Positions 5,800 to 8,788 of a stretch of 8,788 nt of DNA are shown here, piece by piece. The notes under the pieces are model-generated. The model saw only the letters and a program-made list of their open reading frames with translations. It did not search any database and was not told where the DNA came from. Origin of the DNA: Sphingobacteriia bacterium (GTDB lineage Bacteria; Bacteroidota; Bacteroidia; NS11-12g; UBA955); NCBI GenBank assembly GCA_021151535.1, contig JAGKXC010000081.1, forward strand, positions 1 through 8,788. The letters are read 5' to 3'. Made by a program: the position numbers and the translations under genes. Numbering within the stretch: position 1 is the first letter of the stretch; each line of letters opens with the position of its first letter.

Positions 5800-6809
5800 T
5801 GAATCCAATTTTGGTTAAAAATACCCGGGGTGGTGTGGTAGAGAGTTTTCATAGAGGCTCAATATGCGTAGTAGATGAATCGGGCAAGGTAATTTGGAGT
5901 TTGGGCGATGTGAATCAAGTTTCATTTCCTAGATCGGCTTTGAAATTATTCCAACATTTGCCATTATTGGTTTCTGGTGCATTTGATGCTTATGGTTTTA
6001 CAGAAAAGGATTTGGCATTAATGTGTGGTTCTCATAATGGAGAAATACAACATACTACACAAGTTCAATCTATGTTAAATACATTGAAACTTGAAATTCT
6101 CAATCTAAAGTGTGGCGCTCAACCACCTACACTAAAATCAGATTTTGTTCATTTAATCAAAAGCAATCAAGAACCTTCAGCTATTCATAATAATTGTTCT
6201 GGTAAACATTCTGGATTTTTAGCATACTGTCAATATAATCAATTACCATTGGATTCATATTTGGATGAATCACATCCATTGCATCAAGCAATTAAAAAAG
6301 TTACAGCTCAGTTTTATGAAATAGATGAAAAGAATTTGATAGTGGGTGTAGATGGATGCTCTGCTCCAATTTTTGGAATGCCATTATATAATCAAGCCCT
6401 TGCTTACAAGAACTTGGCTGCATCAGAAAAATTTGGCTCTAAAAAATTAACAGAATCATGTGAGAGAATTTTATCTGCAATCGCCCGGAATCCAGAAATG
6501 ATTGCAGGCACAAAGCGTTATTGTACAGATTTGATTCGTGTTACTAAAGGCAGGATTATTGGTAAAACAGGTGCTGATGGCGTTTATTCATTGTGCATTC
6601 CAGAGAAAAAATGGGGCATTGGTATAAAAGTAGATGATGGGAAAATGGGACCACAATATCAAATTGCCCATGAATTATTACAAGAATTGAAATTGATTAC
6701 ACATGATGAGGCAGAGGAATTGGAAGCTTATGGGAATGTTAAAGTGAAAAATTATGCCGGTAATGAGATTGGTGATTCATTATGTGTTGATTTGAATTGT
6801 AACATTTAA
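5799..6809 (+). CDS. L-asparaginase, Rhizobium etli ReAV-like (Asparaginase_II family)
   Basis: The 336-residue protein belongs to the class typified by R. etli inducible asparaginase, unrelated to E. coli AnsA/AnsB or plant types. It hydrolyses asparagine to aspartate and ammonia. The ordered motifs are: MNPILVKNTRGGVVESFHRG at 1-20, FPRSALKLFQ at 43-52 (Ser46, Lys49), CGSHNGE at 76-82 (Ser78), HNNCSGKHSGF at 130-140 (Cys133, Lys136), GVDGCSAPIFG at 183-193 (Asp185, Cys187) and GKTGADGVYS at 255-264 (Lys256). From memory of the ReAV structure, catalytic Ser48/Lys51/Ser80 and zinc ligands Cys135/Lys138/Cys189 fit with a constant two-residue offset, so the active site looks intact. No signal peptide is seen, so it is cytoplasmic. 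It overlaps pyrB by 1 nt, implying that its aspartate supplies PyrB. Confidence 0.9.
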   Translation: MNPILVKNTRGGVVESFHRGSICVVDESGKVIWSLGDVNQVSFPRSALKLFQHLPLLVSGAFDAYGFTEKDLALMCGSHNGEIQHTTQVQSMLNTLKLEILNLKCGAQPPTLKSDFVHLIKSNQEPSAIHNNCSGKHSGFLAYCQYNQLPLDSYLDESHPLHQAIKKVTAQFYEIDEKNLIVGVDGCSAPIFGMPLYNQALAYKNLAASEKFGSKKLTESCERILSAIARNPEMIAGTKRYCTDLIRVTKGRIIGKTGADGVYSLCIPEKKWGIGIKVDDGKMGPQYQIAHELLQELKLITHDEAEELEAYGNVKVKNYAGNEIGDSLCVDLNCNI

Positions 6810-6810
6810 A

Positions 6811-7104
6811 ATGGCGGTATTTATTGTTGAAAGTAAAATACCTGTAATGGGTATTCAAATGGCCCGATTGATTCCTTCTCAGCGGGATTATATTGAAGAT
6901 ATGTTTCAAAAAGGTTTCATTTTAATGTATGCCGTTTCGGAAAATTTAGATAAATGGTGGTGCACAGTTGAAGCAGAATCAGAAGATCAAGTATGGGAGT
7001 TTCTAAATGCAATGCCAATAATTGAGTATTTGGAGCCACAAATTCATTGCCTGATGTTTTATAATTCTGCAGATCAAATGATTCCACCAATTTCGCTAAA
7101 CTAA
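6811..7104 (+). CDS. Small muconolactone-isomerase-like protein (dimeric alpha/beta barrel)
   Basis: The 97-residue protein starts 1 nt after the asparaginase stop and is the last tightly packed gene of the operon. Its layout is a beta strand (MAVFIVESKIP), a helix (ARLIPSQRDYIEDMFQKGFI at 18-37), a strand pair (LMYAVSENLDKWWCTVEA at 38-55), a second helix (SEDQVWEFLNAMPIIEYL at 57-74) and a last strand (PQIHCLMFY at 76-84). This pattern, with LxxxPxxxY before the last strand, resembles muconolactone isomerase and YciI/ABM-type ferredoxin-like folds. Typical muconolactone isomerases are of similar length. No aromatic-degradation genes are nearby, so isomerase activity is doubtful. A small-molecule binding or tautomerising partner of asparagine/pyrimidine metabolism is only a guess. 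Confidence 0.6.
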   Translation: MAVFIVESKIPVMGIQMARLIPSQRDYIEDMFQKGFILMYAVSENLDKWWCTVEAESEDQVWEFLNAMPIIEYLEPQIHCLMFYNSADQMIPPISLN

Positions 7105-7123
7105 AAATGTAGATGAATGCTAG

Positions 7124-7138
7124 GATAAATACTTTATC
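7124..7138. repeat. Short AT-rich inverted repeat in the 99-nt gap
   Basis: GATAAA and TTTATC flank a 3-nt loop TAC, a perfect 6-bp hairpin 20 nt after the stop of the 97-residue gene. It lacks GC pairs and a T-run, so it is a poor intrinsic terminator. It could be a small operator for the following gene. The rest of 7105-7203 shows no convincing promoter. Confidence 0.25.
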
Positions 7139-7203
7139 TAACTGCAAACTATGACAATCGATTTCCTGTCTCTTTGAATTAACTTGCACCTTATTTATTT
7201 CAC

Positions 7204-8788
7204 ATGAATACCCTTAAAATAGGCTTTTCTATCATTTTGTTTGTTGGATTTACCCGTGTGGGTCAATCTCAAATCAGGAGTTATCCTGCTAATTCTTTGC
7301 AAGAATCCTATATGATGTTAGCCAACGTTCATGGCATTGATGGCAATCGATATTATCCCCAAAATCCTGAAGAAATGAAAAAAGCTTGGGGATTACGAAC
7401 GCATGATACCGCTGAAAATGTTATTGATATTTTGCTGAATTACAATAGGGTAAAATACGCCAAAGACTATTTTCAAAATGCACATCCAGAACTATCAGGT
7501 GTGATTCCATTAACGCCAAGGTTGTTACGGTGGACAAAAAGAATTGGTGAGAAGAGTTTATTTAAATATCCCAGTGAGTTCTATTCCTGGCATGATTCGC
7601 AAAATCCCAAAACCACTTATTTTGTTTTGAATCCCATTGTGAATACTGAATTCGGGCCCCAAAGTTCGATATCCCAGGGTTTCATGACAAACGCAAAAGG
7701 TATTGAGTTTTTCGGGCGATTCAATAAAAATGTATCTTTCACAACCCAAGCGCTTGAAGGGGTTTCGTATTTAAAAGGTTATGATTTAAATTATCGTAGA
7801 TCATTTGGGTTTGTTCCTGGTGTGGCATTAGCTGTGAGAAAAATAGATACGGCTGATATGTTTAAAGCAAGGGCATCAATTTATATTAATTTGATGGGAA
7901 ATGAATCGGGTACTAGGAAAATACAGTTGGCATTTGGAAACGATAATAATTTTATTGGATATGGTTATAGAAGTTTGATTTTGAGCAACTTTTCACCTGC
8001 AACTACCTATTTAAAGTTAATTTATAAATTGGGTCCATTCCGTTACCAGAATTTATTTCAACAAATGGAAGCCTATAGTGTTGTGAAAAAACAAGTAGTT
8101 CTAGAAAGAAAATACTTAGCATTACATAGAGCAACTTTGGATATTGCAAAACCTGGAAATCCTTCAAAGAAAGATTGGTTAGAAATAGGTGTTACAGAAA
8201 CAATTTTGCAAGGCAGAACTAATGGACAATTAGATTTGAATTATTTAAATCCCATCATTTTTTATCGTTCTATTGAAAGAGATTTAGGATCACCTGATAA
8301 TGTTATGATTTCTTTAGATGCTAAACTTAAATTAAAAAAAGGATTTTTGTACAGTCAGTTGTTGTTAGATGAATTCAGGTATCACGATTTAATAAGGGGA
8401 AATTCGCGATATAATAAGTTTGGAGTCCAATTTGGAGGATATTGTAAACTGTTAGATAATAAAAGATTCGGAAGTTTAGTGATTAATGGTGAGTATAATA
8501 AAGTTAGGCCATATACTTATTCCCATTATTCTAGATTTTCAAATGCTGCTAACTATAACCAAAGTATCACACATCCGTTGGAATCCAATTTTAGAGAAGG
8601 CATTTTTCAATTGAAATTCAAACCTAGCTTTGTAAAAGGTTTATTGTTCACAAGCACCAATATGTTGGCAAAAAAAGGATTTGATTTTACAGGCGACTCT
8701 ACAAATTATGGAGCGAATTTGAGACTCAATTACAGTAAAAATTCGCCCGATCCAAGCTTCGCCACCATGTTTCAAGGCGATGTTGGAA
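7204..8788 (+). CDS. RemB/Wzi-like outer-membrane beta-barrel protein, 3' end cut by the window
   Basis: The reading frame is open for 528 codons to the right edge. A signal peptide is visible at 1-22 (MNTLKIGFSIILFVGFTRVG core, cleavage probably after GQS). The mature protein has alternating strands of barrel type. Hallmarks of the RemB/capsule-assembly Wzi group are YPSEFYSWHDSQNPKTTYFVLNP at about 122-144, the most diagnostic GNDNNFIGYGYRSLILS at 245-261, KLGPFRYQNLFQQME after it, and NPIIFYRSIERD at 349-360. In Flavobacterium, RemB is an outer-membrane protein linked to gliding; Wzi in enterobacteria binds capsule polysaccharide. Function here is inferred as polysaccharide attachment or export at the outer membrane. 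It follows the pyr operon by 99 nt and is probably transcribed separately. The start lacks an SD sequence but is supported by the signal peptide. Confidence 0.75.
   Translation, partial: MNTLKIGFSIILFVGFTRVGQSQIRSYPANSLQESYMMLANVHGIDGNRYYPQNPEEMKKAWGLRTHDTAENVIDILLNYNRVKYAKDYFQNAHPELSGVIPLTPRLLRWTKRIGEKSLFKYPSEFYSWHDSQNPKTTYFVLNPIVNTEFGPQSSISQGFMTNAKGIEFFGRFNKNVSFTTQALEGVSYLKGYDLNYRRSFGFVPGVALAVRKIDTADMFKARASIYINLMGNESGTRKIQLAFGNDNNFIGYGYRSLILSNFSPATTYLKLIYKLGPFRYQNLFQQMEAYSVVKKQVVLERKYLALHRATLDIAKPGNPSKKDWLEIGVTETILQGRTNGQLDLNYLNPIIFYRSIERDLGSPDNVMISLDAKLKLKKGFLYSQLLLDEFRYHDLIRGNSRYNKFGVQFGGYCKLLDNKRFGSLVINGEYNKVRPYTYSHYSRFSNAANYNQSITHPLESNFREGIFQLKFKPSFVKGLLFTSTNMLAKKGFDFTGDSTNYGANLRLNYSKNSPDPSFATMFQGDVG

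Noticed and set aside
7124..7138. Intrinsic terminator of the pyr operon
   Set aside because: The stem is only AT pairs plus one GC pair and has no following T-run.
6917..7189. Minus-strand open frame of 90 codons
   Set aside because: It is mostly antisense to the 97-residue operon gene and has no recognisable domain.
7558..7749. Minus-strand open frame of 63 codons
   Set aside because: It is antisense to the RemB/Wzi-like gene, which is open over its whole length.

Overview
The window is AT-rich and almost entirely coding. It reads as chromosomal DNA of a member of the Bacteroidota. The supporting signs are: no Shine-Dalgarno motif ahead of any start codon; promoter-like TTTG / TAnnTTTG-type boxes; a DUF349 protein of the Bacteroidota style; a LexA/S24-type XRE regulator; and a RemB/Wzi-like outer-membrane barrel protein. 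The genus cannot be named from this sequence. No insertion sequence, CRISPR array, tRNA or rRNA was seen.

Left half (minus strand, transcribed right to left): an XRE-S24 regulator (2907-3728) is followed after 78 nt by pdhA (pyruvate dehydrogenase E1 alpha, 1842-2828). Then come a membrane-anchored TPR protein (1124-1807), ribH (lumazine synthase, GTG start, 619-1116) and a DUF349 protein that runs off the left edge (1-604). Gaps from pdhA onward are 34, 7 and 14 nt, so this is probably one operon. It joins central carbon metabolism, riboflavin synthesis and two poorly characterised proteins. E1 beta and E2 are not adjacent.

Centre: the 199-nt divergent region 3729-3927 holds a good promoter candidate for the regulator, overlaid by an imperfect dyad that could be its operator. 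It also holds a weaker promoter candidate for the rightward operon.

Right half (plus strand): EVE-domain protein (3928-4341), pyrR (4328-4867), pyrB (4867-5799), a Rhizobium-type (ReAV-like) asparaginase (5799-6809) and a 97-residue muconolactone-isomerase-like protein (6811-7104). The junctions are a 14-nt overlap, two 1-nt TAATG overlaps and a 1-nt gap, a tightly coupled five-gene operon. Asparaginase would produce aspartate, which PyrB condenses with carbamoyl phosphate, so the order suggests asparagine-derived aspartate feeding pyrimidine synthesis. After 99 nt a secreted RemB/Wzi-like barrel protein begins (7204) and runs off the right edge.

The most notable points are the pyrR-pyrB-asparaginase coupling headed by a modified-base-reader (EVE) gene, and the adjacent, possibly self-cleaving S24 regulator with its dyad.
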